The translations under genes and the position numbers were made by a program. The notes beneath the pieces are model-generated. The model made no database searches and was not told the DNA's origin. It worked only from the letters and a program-made list of their open reading frames with translations. A DNA stretch of 64,000 nt from Elusimicrobiota bacterium. GTDB taxonomy: Bacteria > Elusimicrobiota > Elusimicrobia > FEN-1173. Shown here one piece after another: positions 34,549-43,641 of this stretch (its first letter is position 1; every line of letters starts with the position of its first letter). The stretch lies in contig JADJZR010000002.1 of the NCBI GenBank assembly GCA_016715645.1, positions 62,001 through 126,000 of the forward strand, in the 5' to 3' direction.

Positions 34549-35388
34549 TTGAACATCAAAATAGTGGTTGTATGTTTGTTGTCAACTATGGTTTTCACGG
34601 GATGCGGGACAAAATTCATTAAGAAAGCTAGCACCAGTGACAGCACAGGGTGGTATACTGAGCGTTTAGAAAAGGATATTTTAAGGGTTCAGTTTAAGGC
34701 AGGTCTGATATCTCTGGGTGGTGGTGGTAAGAATTTATATCAGGGGGTTCGATTAGCTGCATATCTCAAAGCAGCTGAAGAGACCACTAATAATGGCTAC
34801 AAGTATTTTTTCGTAATTGAAGAGGAGGATGGTGATAAGAGCGGCATAACCCTCAAGTCTTCAATGAAGGTAAAATATTTTAATGATTATCCCGCAGAAG
34901 TGCATGCCAATTGGGTAATAAATGCAGAGCAATTTATAAAAGCTCATCCAATACGAAGAAATGAAAGAGTTGGCAATAAATTTTGGGCCCCTAGTGTCTC
35001 AGAGATCTATTCATATCCAAGTGGTGCGAGAATTAGCACTGTTAATTCGGCTTTAAGATATTTATCCGGATATCCTTTTGGATTGAAATTCGATGAATAT
35101 TCTGAAATTTATCATACCGGTGGTAATATACAGATATCGAGTATTGATGGGATAAAAATTTACAACTGGGAGGTATTTGGCTTCTTTCTGATTCTCACTC
35201 CAGGCACGCATATCATGGATATAAAATATTATTCGGAAAGGGATGGGATGATCTTTTCTGCTGAGAAAAATAGTTATAGATTTACGGTCGAAAAAGGAAA
35301 AAAATATTATATGGAGTCCAAAATTAAGAAGGGAATCTGGACTCTTGAATTCGGTCCTCTAAACCCCAACGATGGTGCGAGTCGCTGA
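34549..35388 (+). CDS. Putative lipoprotein of unknown function
   Basis: A TTG at 34549 follows AAAGGGGG and gives 279 residues beginning with a signal peptide and the lipobox VFTGC. The AT-rich gene encodes a glycine-containing first domain (TGWYTERLEKDILRVQFKAG) seen in bacterial lipoproteins annotated as CC0125/CC1285-like; the second half holds EVFGFFLILTPGTHIMDIKYY and VEKGKKYYMESKI. It is probably anchored in the envelope. The ISL3 end lies only 26 bases upstream, so its natural promoter may have been displaced. Confidence 0.65.
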   Translation: MNIKIVVVCLLSTMVFTGCGTKFIKKASTSDSTGWYTERLEKDILRVQFKAGLISLGGGGKNLYQGVRLAAYLKAAEETTNNGYKYFFVIEEEDGDKSGITLKSSMKVKYFNDYPAEVHANWVINAEQFIKAHPIRRNERVGNKFWAPSVSEIYSYPSGARISTVNSALRYLSGYPFGLKFDEYSEIYHTGGNIQISSIDGIKIYNWEVFGFFLILTPGTHIMDIKYYSERDGMIFSAEKNSYRFTVEKGKKYYMESKIKKGIWTLEFGPLNPNDGASR

Positions 35389-35671
35389 TCGAAATGCTCT
35401 GGCAAGGGAGAAAAAGATCGATACTGGTTGATTATCATGTGGTCCTCCCCCCGAAAACGGAGTGGGATTCAGAGAGGAAATGATCTCTCCACTGATAAAA
35501 CTGCGCCTGTGTTACCGCCCATCAATAAGTGTACCGAAATTGTCCATTGAAGGTGTACCGGATCTAAAGTTTGGTTTATGGGGTTTTTGAATTATTCTTA
35601 GTTTTCCTACCGGGGAATTCCCCCGCTTTCTGAACTGAATGGACGTATCCTTATGGCTGGAGGTAGCCGCC
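35389..35671. other. Gene-free region before the zinc-finger gene
   Basis: No gene is visible. GTGTACCG occurs twice (about 35529 and 35552), and GGTCCTCCCCCCGAAAACGG near 35441 resembles the end of a transposable element, but no partner end was found. Confidence 0.3.
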
Positions 35672-35989
35672 ATGAGGAATCCCCGCCGCCGTTGTTTTGT
35701 TTGTCATCGATGGTTCACGCCGTATGTTCGCCAAAGGAAAAGACAGAGGACCTGTGATCGAATTCGGTGCCGGAAGCAACGGCACGCGACGAATTGCCGT
35801 CAATGGCGGGAGGCGAACCCCGGACCGGCCCCGTGGCGAGCCTCCAAGATTCGAGCCTGGGCCGGGCGGCGGGGGTATTGGAAAGAATATCGACGGGATC
35901 ACGCGGTCTACCGCGCCCGGGAGAAGGCACGCATGAGGTCGAACCGGCGACGGGTCAAACGCGTCGCAAAACGAGACTCATTGAGCTAA
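35672..35989 (+). CDS. Small Cys-rich basic protein associated with IS21-type elements
   Basis: From the ATG at 35672 a 105-residue basic protein shows CFVCHRWFTPYVRQRKRQRTC followed by RIRCRKQRH and WREANPGPAPWRASKIRAW, a four-cysteine ribbon with a long arginine-rich tail. I have seen this layout in passenger genes upstream of IS21-like elements in diverse bacteria; its function is unknown, perhaps nucleic-acid binding. IS21-type end repeats begin at its 3' end, in keeping with such an association. Confidence 0.6.
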   Translation: MRNPRRRCFVCHRWFTPYVRQRKRQRTCDRIRCRKQRHATNCRQWREANPGPAPWRASKIRAWAGRRGYWKEYRRDHAVYRAREKARMRSNRRRVKRVAKRDSLS

Positions 35990-36124
35990 ACGGTCGTCGG
36001 AAAGATCCGGGAGATCCAGTCTCTACGGTGTGAAAACATCGCAAAACAAGATTCATTGGCCCGACGGATGGAGGGGGTGTTGGGGTTCCTTCTGTAGAAA
36101 GAACGCGTCGCAAAACGAGACTCA
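35960..36124 (+). repeat. Left-end repeats of a truncated IS21-type element
   Basis: The motif TCGCAAAACGAGACTCAT occurs at about 35965 and 36107, with a variant (ATCGCAAAACAAGATTCAT) at about 36038. Multiple subterminal transposase-binding repeats are typical of IS21-family ends. They precede the istA remnant at 36160. Confidence 0.6.
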
Positions 36125-36159
36125 TCCCTTTTGTTGGCGGGATAAGGCATTCTGTAGGC

Positions 36160-36512
36160 ATGGAATCGGAATTGTGGTCAACGATACGGCGACTGGCGGA
36201 AGTGGAGAAACTGTCGGGGAGCGCCATTGCCCGGCGCGTGGGAGTGCACCGGCAAACGGTGAAACGGGCGCTCTTGAGCGTGACGGGCCCACCCGAGGAT
36301 TTGCCGCGGCGTGTGGAAGGTGCGAGCAAGCTGGGGGCGTATGAAGGGTATTTGCGGGAGCGGATCAGGGCGTATCCAGAGCTGATGGTGCAGAAGCTGT
36401 TTTTGGAGATTCAACGGCAGGGTTACGCGGGGAGCTACACGACGGTCAAGCGGTATTTGTTTCCGCTGCGCCGATCGCCCAAGGCCTTTTTACGTTTGGA
36501 AACGATCCCAGG
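36160..36512 (+). pseudogene. istA: 5' fragment of an IS21-type istA
   Basis: The frame encodes ESELWSTIRRLAEVEKLSGS, then AIARRVGVHRQTVKRAL (helix-turn-helix) and GYAGSYTTVKRYLFPLRR up to RLETIPG, the start of a typical IstA. It is cut at 36512 by the left end of a second IS21-family element, and the remainder is not found on the other side. Confidence 0.8.
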
Positions 36513-36697
36513 TGCATATTCCACGGCAAACTGACCCACCTGTCCACGCGAAACTGACCCACCGTTCCACGGGAAACTGACCCACCCCCCCAGGGGGGGG
36601 CGCGGGCGGGGTCCCCCTCTGCTGTTTGGACGTCCTGAAGCTTGAAACGATGATGGGAATCCTATACAACTCTCTTTTTCCCAATTGAGGAGGTTGT

Positions 36698-38278
36698 ATG
36701 CCAAACACGAGGTGTCCCATGCGTCAAGTCAGAGATGTCCTCCGTCTGAAATTCGAATGCCATCTGGGCAAACGCCCCATCGCCAAAAGTCTCGGCATTT
36801 CCCGAAACACCATCCGGCTCATTCTCAGTCGAGCCGAAAAGGCCGGGGTCGCCTGGCCTCTCTCGCCCACCCTCACCGACCAAGCCCTGGAAAACCTTCT
36901 GTTCCCCGTCTCCCCGCCGGAAGCCCCCAAGCCGCTCCCCGACTGGAAAGTCGTCCATCAAGAGTTGCAGGACCACAAACGGTTGAACCTGACTCTCAAC
37001 CAGCTCTGGATCGAATACAAAACTCAGCATCCCGACGGCTATCTCTACTCGGCCTTCTGTCGACGATACAACGACTGGCGCTCCCGCCGCGACCTTGTCA
37101 TGCGGCAGTCCCACAAGGGCGGTGACAAACTCTTCGTCGATTACGCCGACGGACTCTTTGTCACTCACCCCCTCACCGGCGAAATGACCCTCACCCAACT
37201 CTTCGTCGCCGTTTGGGGCGCGTCCAGCTTTACCTACGTCGAGGCCTCTCTGTCCCAGACCCTCCCCGACTGGATCGGCGCCCACACCCGCGCCTTCACG
37301 TATTTCGGAGCCGTCCCCCACCTCCTGGTTCCCGACAACCTCAAAAGCGGCGTCCTCAAATCCTGCCTCTATGAACCCATCCTCAACGCCTCCTACCAGG
37401 ACATGGCCGACCATTATGGCACCGCTGTCCTTCCCACCCGTCCTCGCCGCCCCCGCGACAAGGCCAAGGTCGAAAACGGTGTCCTCGTCGCAAAACGATG
37501 GATCCTCGCTGTCCTGCGCCACCGCGTCTTTCATTCTCTTGCCGAAATGAACGCCGCGATCCGGCATCTTCTTGAAACCCTCAATGGCCGTCCCCTCCGC
37601 AAAATCCAACAGTCCCGCCGCCAGCTTTTCGACGATCTCGACCGCCCCGCCGCCCGACCGCTTCCCAACCACCCTTACGAATTCGCCGAATGGAAACAAC
37701 CTAAGGTCAACATCGACTACCACGTCGAAGTCGATTTCCATTATTACAGCGTCCCCTGCCGCCTCGTCGGTGAAACTGTCGACGCGAAACTCACCGCCTC
37801 CACCGTTGAACTCCTTTTCAAAGGCGAGCGCGTTGCCGCCCACGTCCGCTCCCATCAACGCGGGCGCCATTCCACCACCCCCGCCCACATGCCCACCGCC
37901 CATCAAAAACACGCCGAATGGTCGCCCTCACGCCTCTTCGCCTGGGCCAACCAGGTCGGCCCCCAAACCGCCGCCCTCGTCCAAACCATCTTCGATTCCC
38001 GCCCACACCCCGAGCAGGGCTATCGCTCCGTTCTGGGGATCATGCGCCTCGCCAAGTCCGTCGGCAACGACCGCCTCGAGGCCGCCGCGGCCCGTGGCCT
38101 CGCCTATCGACTCACCTCTTACCGCGCCATCTGTTCCATCCTCGACGGTGGCTTCGATCAATTGCCCCTTCGTCCGCCCCCCGTCCCCGCCCTGCCTCGC
38201 CACGACAACATCCGGGGCGGTGATTACTACATCCAGGAGCCTCGCCAAACGCCCCAGGAGGCCCGCCAGACCATCTGA
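36698..38278 (+). CDS. istA: IS21-family transposase IstA
   Basis: The ATG at 36698 has TGAGGAGG upstream. The 526-residue protein has a helix-turn-helix (GKRPIAKSLGISRNTIRLIL), the DDE core (KLFVDYADGLF, HLLVPDNLKSGV, RPRDKAKVENGV) and the C-terminal domain (YHYEVDFHYYSVP-like VDFHYYSVPCRLVG). IstA cuts and joins the element ends with the help of IstB. Codon use is strongly C-rich at third positions, unlike its neighbours. Intact, so the element may still be active. Confidence 0.93.
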   Translation: MPNTRCPMRQVRDVLRLKFECHLGKRPIAKSLGISRNTIRLILSRAEKAGVAWPLSPTLTDQALENLLFPVSPPEAPKPLPDWKVVHQELQDHKRLNLTLNQLWIEYKTQHPDGYLYSAFCRRYNDWRSRRDLVMRQSHKGGDKLFVDYADGLFVTHPLTGEMTLTQLFVAVWGASSFTYVEASLSQTLPDWIGAHTRAFTYFGAVPHLLVPDNLKSGVLKSCLYEPILNASYQDMADHYGTAVLPTRPRRPRDKAKVENGVLVAKRWILAVLRHRVFHSLAEMNAAIRHLLETLNGRPLRKIQQSRRQLFDDLDRPAARPLPNHPYEFAEWKQPKVNIDYHVEVDFHYYSVPCRLVGETVDAKLTASTVELLFKGERVAAHVRSHQRGRHSTTPAHMPTAHQKHAEWSPSRLFAWANQVGPQTAALVQTIFDSRPHPEQGYRSVLGIMRLAKSVGNDRLEAAAARGLAYRLTSYRAICSILDGGFDQLPLRPPPVPALPRHDNIRGGDYYIQEPRQTPQEARQTI

Positions 38279-38336
38279 TTTACAATCAACGAGGGATAAG
38301 ACCCCTCGATTCCAAACACCCCAGGAGGTTTCACTC

Positions 38337-39080
38337 ATGATGCTCGAACAAACGCTGTCCACCCTGAACCTGCTCAAGCTCTTCGGCATGGCCAGGGGCC
38401 TCGACGATCGACTCAAAAACCCGGCCCACGCCGATCTCGCCCACGACGAATTCGTCGGGCTTCTCGTCCAGGACGAAAAATCCCACCGCGACAACCGCCG
38501 TCTTGCCCGCCTGCTCAAAAACGCCAGACTCCGGCAACCCGACGCCTGTCTCGAAGACGTCAATTACAAACACCCCCGCGGTCTCCAAAAACAGCTCTTC
38601 CTCGAGCTCGCCCACCCGCGCTGGCTCCCCGCCGGACGCAACGTCCTCCTCACCGGCCCCACCGGCATCGGCAAGTCCTGGCTCGCCTGCGCCCTCGGCA
38701 ACTTCGCCGCCCGCCAGGGATTCTCCGTTCTTTCCTTCCGCGCCCCCCGGCTCTTCGAGGAGCTCCAACAGTCCCGCGCCGACGGTTCCCGTCTCAAGCT
38801 CCTCGCCAAGCTTGCCAAGGCCCAGCTCCTGATCATCGACGACATCCTTCTCACCCCCTTCGCCGATCAGGAGCGCGCCGACTTCCTTGAAATCGTCGAG
38901 GACCGCCACGGTCGGGCCGCCACCGTCATCACAAGTCAACTCCCAGCTAAAAACTGGCACGCCGCCATGGGCGAACCCACCATCGCCGACGCCCTCTGCG
39001 ACAGGCTCTTCCACAATGCCTTTAAAATCGAGATGCGCGGGGATTCCTTGCGAACATCCGACGATAAAAAGAAGTCCTGA
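38337..39080 (+). CDS. istB: IS21-family ATPase IstB
   Basis: The ATG at 38337 has AGGAGG at 38323-38328. The 247-residue AAA+ protein shows VLLTGPTGIGKSWLACALG (Walker A), LLIIDDILLTPF (Walker B), TVITSQLPAKNW and DRLFHNAFKIEMRG (arginine finger region), all typical of IstB, the transposition helper. It follows istA by 58 bases. Intact. Confidence 0.93.
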   Translation: MMLEQTLSTLNLLKLFGMARGLDDRLKNPAHADLAHDEFVGLLVQDEKSHRDNRRLARLLKNARLRQPDACLEDVNYKHPRGLQKQLFLELAHPRWLPAGRNVLLTGPTGIGKSWLACALGNFAARQGFSVLSFRAPRLFEELQQSRADGSRLKLLAKLAKAQLLIIDDILLTPFADQERADFLEIVEDRHGRAATVITSQLPAKNWHAAMGEPTIADALCDRLFHNAFKIEMRGDSLRTSDDKKKS

Positions 39081-39145
39081 TTACCCAAAATAAAAAACCG
39101 GCGCCGGGGGGGGCGCGCCGAAACCCAAAAACCAAGCTATACTTG

Positions 39146-39604
39146 TCAGGAAACAAAACCATCGTCGCTTCGCTCCGGAAAGCGCGTTCTTCCGGAGGGG
39201 TGGGGGTGGGTCAGTTTCGCGTGGACAGGTGGGTCAATTTGCGTGGAATCTGCAGTTGTCCCCATAGCTTGAAGTCTGGCTTTCATTTGAGATGCGTTGG
39301 CCCCGAAGAAATTTTCGCGTATCTTTGTGAAATTTTTTTCAAGAAAAGAAACGCCATCTTCAAATGGGATTTGAGCGAGGTCATCCTTCTCTTGGCCAAG
39401 GGAAAAACGCACGAGACACAAATCAAACCATTCTCGAGGTTGGTCATTGAAAGCCAAATCAATTCGCTTCTGACCTCGGTCGCCAACAATGCGAAGACGG
39501 AAATAGGTTGAATTATAGGTAGAAACGAAATCACCAAACGAGCCGGATTCGTTTTGGCTTTCTAACGAAAAACCAAGCAACTCAATTAATTCTTTTATGT
39601 CCAT
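39146..39604 (-). pseudogene. Immunity-like protein gene cut by the IS21 element
   Basis: From the ATG at 39604 the frame reads DIKELIELLGFSLESQNESG, RLRIVGDRGQKRIDLAFNDQ and EDGVSFLEKNFTKIRENFFG; at 39254 it runs into the IS21 right end and continues with about 36 foreign residues. The small acidic cytosolic protein lies downstream of a polymorphic-toxin-like gene and its immunity candidate, so it is probably one more immunity gene. No known family is recognised. Confidence 0.5.
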
Positions 39605-39740
39605 GATGTGCCTTTCACTTGGGCAATAAATACCGCGCATCGTCTGAGAGGCGATATCCTTTTTCAAAAGATAATTCAACTCTTTTTGATAGTAAGATCC
39701 TGGGAAAATTTTAATCAGGCATGTCTAGATAGACGAGAGA

Positions 39741-40005
39741 TCATTGAAAAGGGTTGTTATAGTCTGCGATACGATTGGCTGCTTTGTCATATTCGGCGCA
39801 AAGAATAACATCTCTCCAATCCCCTTCGGCTGCGTCATAAAAACCTCGGAGTTTGCCTATGTCCCCCTGAAAGAACCAACAAGCAGCGAATTGTTCTGAG
39901 AGAAGCGGTCGGATTCTTTCTGTATTCCTCCAAAATATTTCGTGCATCGGTGGCTTCGTTTTTGAAATCTTTTGTTATTTTGGATTCTATATCAGGTGGG
40001 AACAT
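39741..40005 (-). pseudogene. Frameshifted paralogue of the 31041-31298 gene
   Basis: The ATG at 40005 opens MFPPDIESKITKDFKNEATD and proceeds to RTIRCLLVLS, where the G5 run breaks the frame; GDIGKLRGFYDAAEGDWRDV and AEYDKAANR follow in the next frame. The intact relative has GDIEKNKGSYDTAKGDWRDL at this point. It lies in the immunity region downstream of the large toxin gene. Confidence 0.65.
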
Positions 40006-40035
40006 AACAAACGCTCTGGGAGTGGTGAAACTGAA

Positions 40036-40500
40036 TCAGCCAACCTCTACCTGATTGAACATGGCTTTGCATCCAGAAATTTCGCCGTCCCAATAGGAAC
40101 CGGCTACCCAATCATCGCCCAATTCCGCATGGACATCCAACGGTTTTTCAGACGAGAATTTAAGGATTTTCTTTGCCCCTTTAGTTTCCGCTTCTTTAAC
40201 GCTCTGTAGAGGCAACCTAAGGTAATAATGAGTACCGCTAGTAAACCCGAGTAAAATTCCCTTAGTGGGGTGAACAAGAGCAGGGTAACCGTTAACCAGA
40301 CATCGAGAATCTTCTGGGAGATTTGGATTAATTTCATCCCAAAGGCGCTGGACAACATCAGGGTGAGAGCCGTGTCGTAAATAGGGCTTTTCTCCTGGTT
40401 CAAATTCTGCAACTAACGGCGCGCCGGGAACGCTCGGCGGTTCTAAATAGGCGAGCACTTTAAGGTTCAGCGGATGGGTCGGATTAACTTTGATTGGCAT
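40036..40500 (-). CDS. Putative immunity protein for the adjacent toxin
   Basis: A 154-residue cytosolic protein whose ATG (40500) lies 8 bases after the stop of the large secreted gene, in the same orientation. It is acidic and has LDVHAELGDDWVAGSYWDG near its end; no catalytic motif is seen. Small acidic proteins directly after a large secreted protein with a variable C-terminal domain are typically its immunity partners. The function is inferred from position only. Confidence 0.55.
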   Translation of the reverse strand: MPIKVNPTHPLNLKVLAYLEPPSVPGAPLVAEFEPGEKPYLRHGSHPDVVQRLWDEINPNLPEDSRCLVNGYPALVHPTKGILLGFTSGTHYYLRLPLQSVKEAETKGAKKILKFSSEKPLDVHAELGDDWVAGSYWDGEISGCKAMFNQVEVG

Positions 40501-40508
40501 AAAAATAT

Positions 40509-43500
40509 TTATTTGGGAGGAAGCATAAAATCCCCAACTTGGCGATAACCAGCAGTCCTAAGTTGTCTAAGTTCTCTTGCAAACATGGACTCTCCGGAAG
40601 CATTCCTTAAAGTGACTGAGTTCTGGGGGGACACGAGATAAAACTTGGCTTGCCGATCAATCCCACCCTGAATCCAAGCGTCATTTACCTCTGGCGTCCA
40701 ACCTTTTTCAATGTTAAGTATTCTGTGGCCTGGTAGTGGGAGAGTTGACACAATTTCGGTGTCCGTATTTCGCCCAATAGCCATTATCTCTTTGGAATTA
40801 AATGCGGTTTTGTAATTTCGCCAACCCACCACCGCATCGGCCTCTGTTTCAAATTTAATTATTGAGGAAAGTTCTCTTTTAGACCGAAATCCTGTAGACA
40901 AGGCCTTCGGAGAACTCGGGAGTTCTAACGGCTTTAATCCTCGCAACTCCCCAACCCGTTCCGGGACAAGAATGTGTCCAGCTTGGCCCATGGCTGGCCT
41001 CAATACATCTGGCGCAACATCTTTAATGGTGTTTACCAACTGTCGCGCCAAAGTAATTCCTTCTTTTACCGCAAGGCGGGATGTCTGAACTCCCGCCGTT
41101 GCTCCTGGTTCGACGCGTATCGCATATTCCACGACAGACTCAACGGCTTTAAGGGACTCCAACAATTTGTCCCCTGGGAGGGGTTCTTTAAATGCAAGGA
41201 AAGTATGATGGGCAAAATCTCTTGCGTTGTGGGCAGAATCAACGGTAAACGCGAAAGCGTCCTCGACGACTTTGGCCGGGAGTACGGACGTGGCCAACAA
41301 CAGGCCGCCCGTCCGTTGGACCATGGTGTTGTCGGGGTTGATGAACGCATCCATCGCCGTGGCGTAGCGGTCGTTCATCGTTGTGGTCCAGATCGGTTTA
41401 CGCTCTTCTAAATTCTTGTAGTCGTTCAGATTAACGAGGCGGTCGGTCCTAAGTGAAATGGTGTTGTCTTCCACCATGACGTATCCGTTGCCTGTCAACT
41501 CGGGCCCAGCTTCAAACAGGCCGGGGGTCTCTCGGGGTTTGAGAAGTGGGAGCTTTATAGACGTGTTGGTGAGCGTCGCCTGGGCGTTTTCAAAATCAAT
41601 GGTCCCCTTGACTTCGCGGAACCCGGATTGGACGAATTCCCCATCTTTGAACGGAATGTCAGGAAGTTCTGCTACAAATGTGCCGGCCGCGAGATTCACG
41701 CTTTTTACGTTGATGGCGACAATCCTGTCATTCATTTTAACGGTGAGGTTAAAGGGTTGACCGTTGATCTTGTAGAGGGTCTTATTTTCCGGGAGAATGG
41801 CGCAATTGGCAACAACACAGACGTTTCCCGCGACCACGGAGATGTTGTAGTTCGGGAAATCGGTTGGACCGTTGATTTTCAACCGGGAACCGTCGCTGAG
41901 GACAGCCTCGTTATACAGGGTTTTCTGGCCTTTATTGCCATCCGCTGGTCCTGTGACCGCCGCAAAGGTGACGTGGCCTTGGGTGAAGACGTATTTATTG
42001 CCCTCTTGATGTAGCGTGGCTTCTGTCGTAGGGAAGCCCTCAAAACCAGACTGTTTAATTTTTACGGACGTCTCTTGTCGCCAGTCGTTTATTTGATCCG
42101 CTGTATATTGGCTGGGACGAATGCCTGGGATGCCGAGCTGAACATGTTCGTCGGGCCCGATTTGGGCGGAGCCCGTAATTTGAAAGCCGCCGGTTTCAGG
42201 GTGAGGGAGGATCCCACCAATGGATTGGGATACCTTTGACCCAAGAACGTCCGATTTGATTGGTTTATCAAGACGGCCTGTTTCACTGATGGTGATGGGG
42301 ATCTTCGAGCCATTCAAGTTCAATGTGCCTGACTGGTTCGCGTCCAAACCCCACATGCCGCCCCTATTCCTGAAATGAAGGCCGCTGGTGGTTTCCTTAA
42401 ACCGAGACTCGGGAGATACCGACCCCAACCCCAAAATTGTTTCACCGCCTTGCCCATCGCCGTTCACGTAAACCTTAAAGGGCTTGCTGGTCTCAATATT
42501 TGGCCGGGCTTCATTTGAAAGCCGAATGCCAGGGCCATCCAGGTTGTAGGTTGTTCCGTTGGAAACGAATTTGCCCTGGGTGTAATCCTGGTCATTAATC
42601 TTTACCGGGGTTGTAGCCGGAATAAATGTTGGGCCGGTTTTGGTTTCTTGAATTTGACCCACGGTTCGAACGGTCCCTGGGGCAACAGAAACAAGAGCGT
42701 CTTTTCGATTGATGGTGATTTTTCCATCCAAGGCACTGCCATCGGGAAGCTTAAAAGATTGAACTGTTCGGTGGCCCAAAACAACGCGATTCCAAACCGC
42801 TTTACCCAACTCACTGATTTTCTGGCCTACACTCTGGAATAAAGCCGGAACTGTTTTAATCGAACTGGCAACGGCATCGAAGATTCGGGCAGACGTTGAG
42901 GGTCGAAGTGAGGAGGTTGCATCTGTGCGCTGAGGTGCGACAGGTGTTTGGTGGTCCGTAACCCCATAGAACCGACCCAGAGCGGGGGGAACCAGGTCCA
43001 GCACACGTCCTTTTATTTGATTGGTTGGCAACAAATCCTGCTGGGGTGGAGTTATTGACTTGGATTTCAGATCGAGGCCAGTATTCACATTCCTGTTGAC
43101 CCAAAGAATGGAATCCGGCAATTTAACGGTGTCCTTTCTTAAAACGGCCACATCGGGTTTCTGAAAAACCTGAGGGGAATCTGTTGTATTGAAATCGTTG
43201 GAGGTTAGGAAGTTCCTATCAATGTTAACGACCGGCCGGGCGTCGAAGCGTGGTTGGGAAATAGGTCCGCGCCCCCAATCCAGCTTAGGGCTCGAAAAAG
43301 TGCTGTGAAAGTTAAAGTCCAGGTTGACCTTTGGAAATTGAACAGGCGGGCGCATGGGAATGGTATACGAGTGATTGGCAAAAGAGGCCACACGATAAGC
43401 GGCTAATTGTTGGTCGCGCTCAAAAGAGTTGTAGGAGTGAGAAGGAAGGTTATTTCTGTCGTTATAGGAATCGTAATTATTGGCAGAAAAAACAGGGGTC

Positions 43501-43541
43501 CCAAGTAAAAAAGAAATGAAGATCACAATAACTTGACGCAA
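40509..43541 (-). CDS. Large secreted protein, probable polymorphic toxin
   Basis: The TTG start (43541) has AGGA seven bases upstream. The 1010-residue product has a signal peptide (VIVIFISFLLGTPVFSA), then a long region rich in beta strand, Asn, Gly and Thr, an alpha-helical linker (about residues 750-870) and a compact C-terminal domain (IMAIGRNTDTEIV, PGHRILNIEKGWTPEVNDAW, ARELRQLRTAGYRQVGDFM). That C-terminus resembles toxin tips of polymorphic toxin systems, although I cannot name its family or activity. Immunity-like genes follow directly. Contact-dependent or secreted antagonism is inferred. Confidence 0.6.
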   Translation of the reverse strand: MRQVIVIFISFLLGTPVFSANNYDSYNDRNNLPSHSYNSFERDQQLAAYRVASFANHSYTIPMRPPVQFPKVNLDFNFHSTFSSPKLDWGRGPISQPRFDARPVVNIDRNFLTSNDFNTTDSPQVFQKPDVAVLRKDTVKLPDSILWVNRNVNTGLDLKSKSITPPQQDLLPTNQIKGRVLDLVPPALGRFYGVTDHQTPVAPQRTDATSSLRPSTSARIFDAVASSIKTVPALFQSVGQKISELGKAVWNRVVLGHRTVQSFKLPDGSALDGKITINRKDALVSVAPGTVRTVGQIQETKTGPTFIPATTPVKINDQDYTQGKFVSNGTTYNLDGPGIRLSNEARPNIETSKPFKVYVNGDGQGGETILGLGSVSPESRFKETTSGLHFRNRGGMWGLDANQSGTLNLNGSKIPITISETGRLDKPIKSDVLGSKVSQSIGGILPHPETGGFQITGSAQIGPDEHVQLGIPGIRPSQYTADQINDWRQETSVKIKQSGFEGFPTTEATLHQEGNKYVFTQGHVTFAAVTGPADGNKGQKTLYNEAVLSDGSRLKINGPTDFPNYNISVVAGNVCVVANCAILPENKTLYKINGQPFNLTVKMNDRIVAINVKSVNLAAGTFVAELPDIPFKDGEFVQSGFREVKGTIDFENAQATLTNTSIKLPLLKPRETPGLFEAGPELTGNGYVMVEDNTISLRTDRLVNLNDYKNLEERKPIWTTTMNDRYATAMDAFINPDNTMVQRTGGLLLATSVLPAKVVEDAFAFTVDSAHNARDFAHHTFLAFKEPLPGDKLLESLKAVESVVEYAIRVEPGATAGVQTSRLAVKEGITLARQLVNTIKDVAPDVLRPAMGQAGHILVPERVGELRGLKPLELPSSPKALSTGFRSKRELSSIIKFETEADAVVGWRNYKTAFNSKEIMAIGRNTDTEIVSTLPLPGHRILNIEKGWTPEVNDAWIQGGIDRQAKFYLVSPQNSVTLRNASGESMFARELRQLRTAGYRQVGDFMLPPK

Positions 43542-43641
43542 GAGAATATCCTAATTCAAAAGTATTATACAACTCAAGGTAATTTAGTATTTCTGACGAG
43601 GAATGTCAACAAACCGAGCGACAAGCTCAATGACTGAAATA

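Larger units (their letters stand above)
36513..39254 (+). mobile_element. Complete IS21-family element
   Basis: Both ends begin TGCA followed by ATTCCACG and then repeat the block CAAACTGACCCACC, CCACGCGAAACTGACCCACC (three copies on the left at 36520-36587, two on the right at about 39205-39247). The 2742-bp element carries istA and istB, both open. The left flank is another istA and the right flank an unrelated gene, and no target duplication is seen, so a deletion or rearrangement probably followed insertion. Confidence 0.88.

Noticed and set aside
35960..36124. CRISPR-like direct repeats
   Set aside because: The three 18-base repeats are unevenly spaced and imperfect and adjoin istA; they fit IS21 end repeats. 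No CRISPR array or cas gene was seen anywhere.
36662..37912. 416-codon open frame antisense to istA
   Set aside because: Codon bias of the C-rich istA keeps the opposite strand open; the protein is a Gly/Val-rich sequence without motifs, and istA is clearly the real gene.
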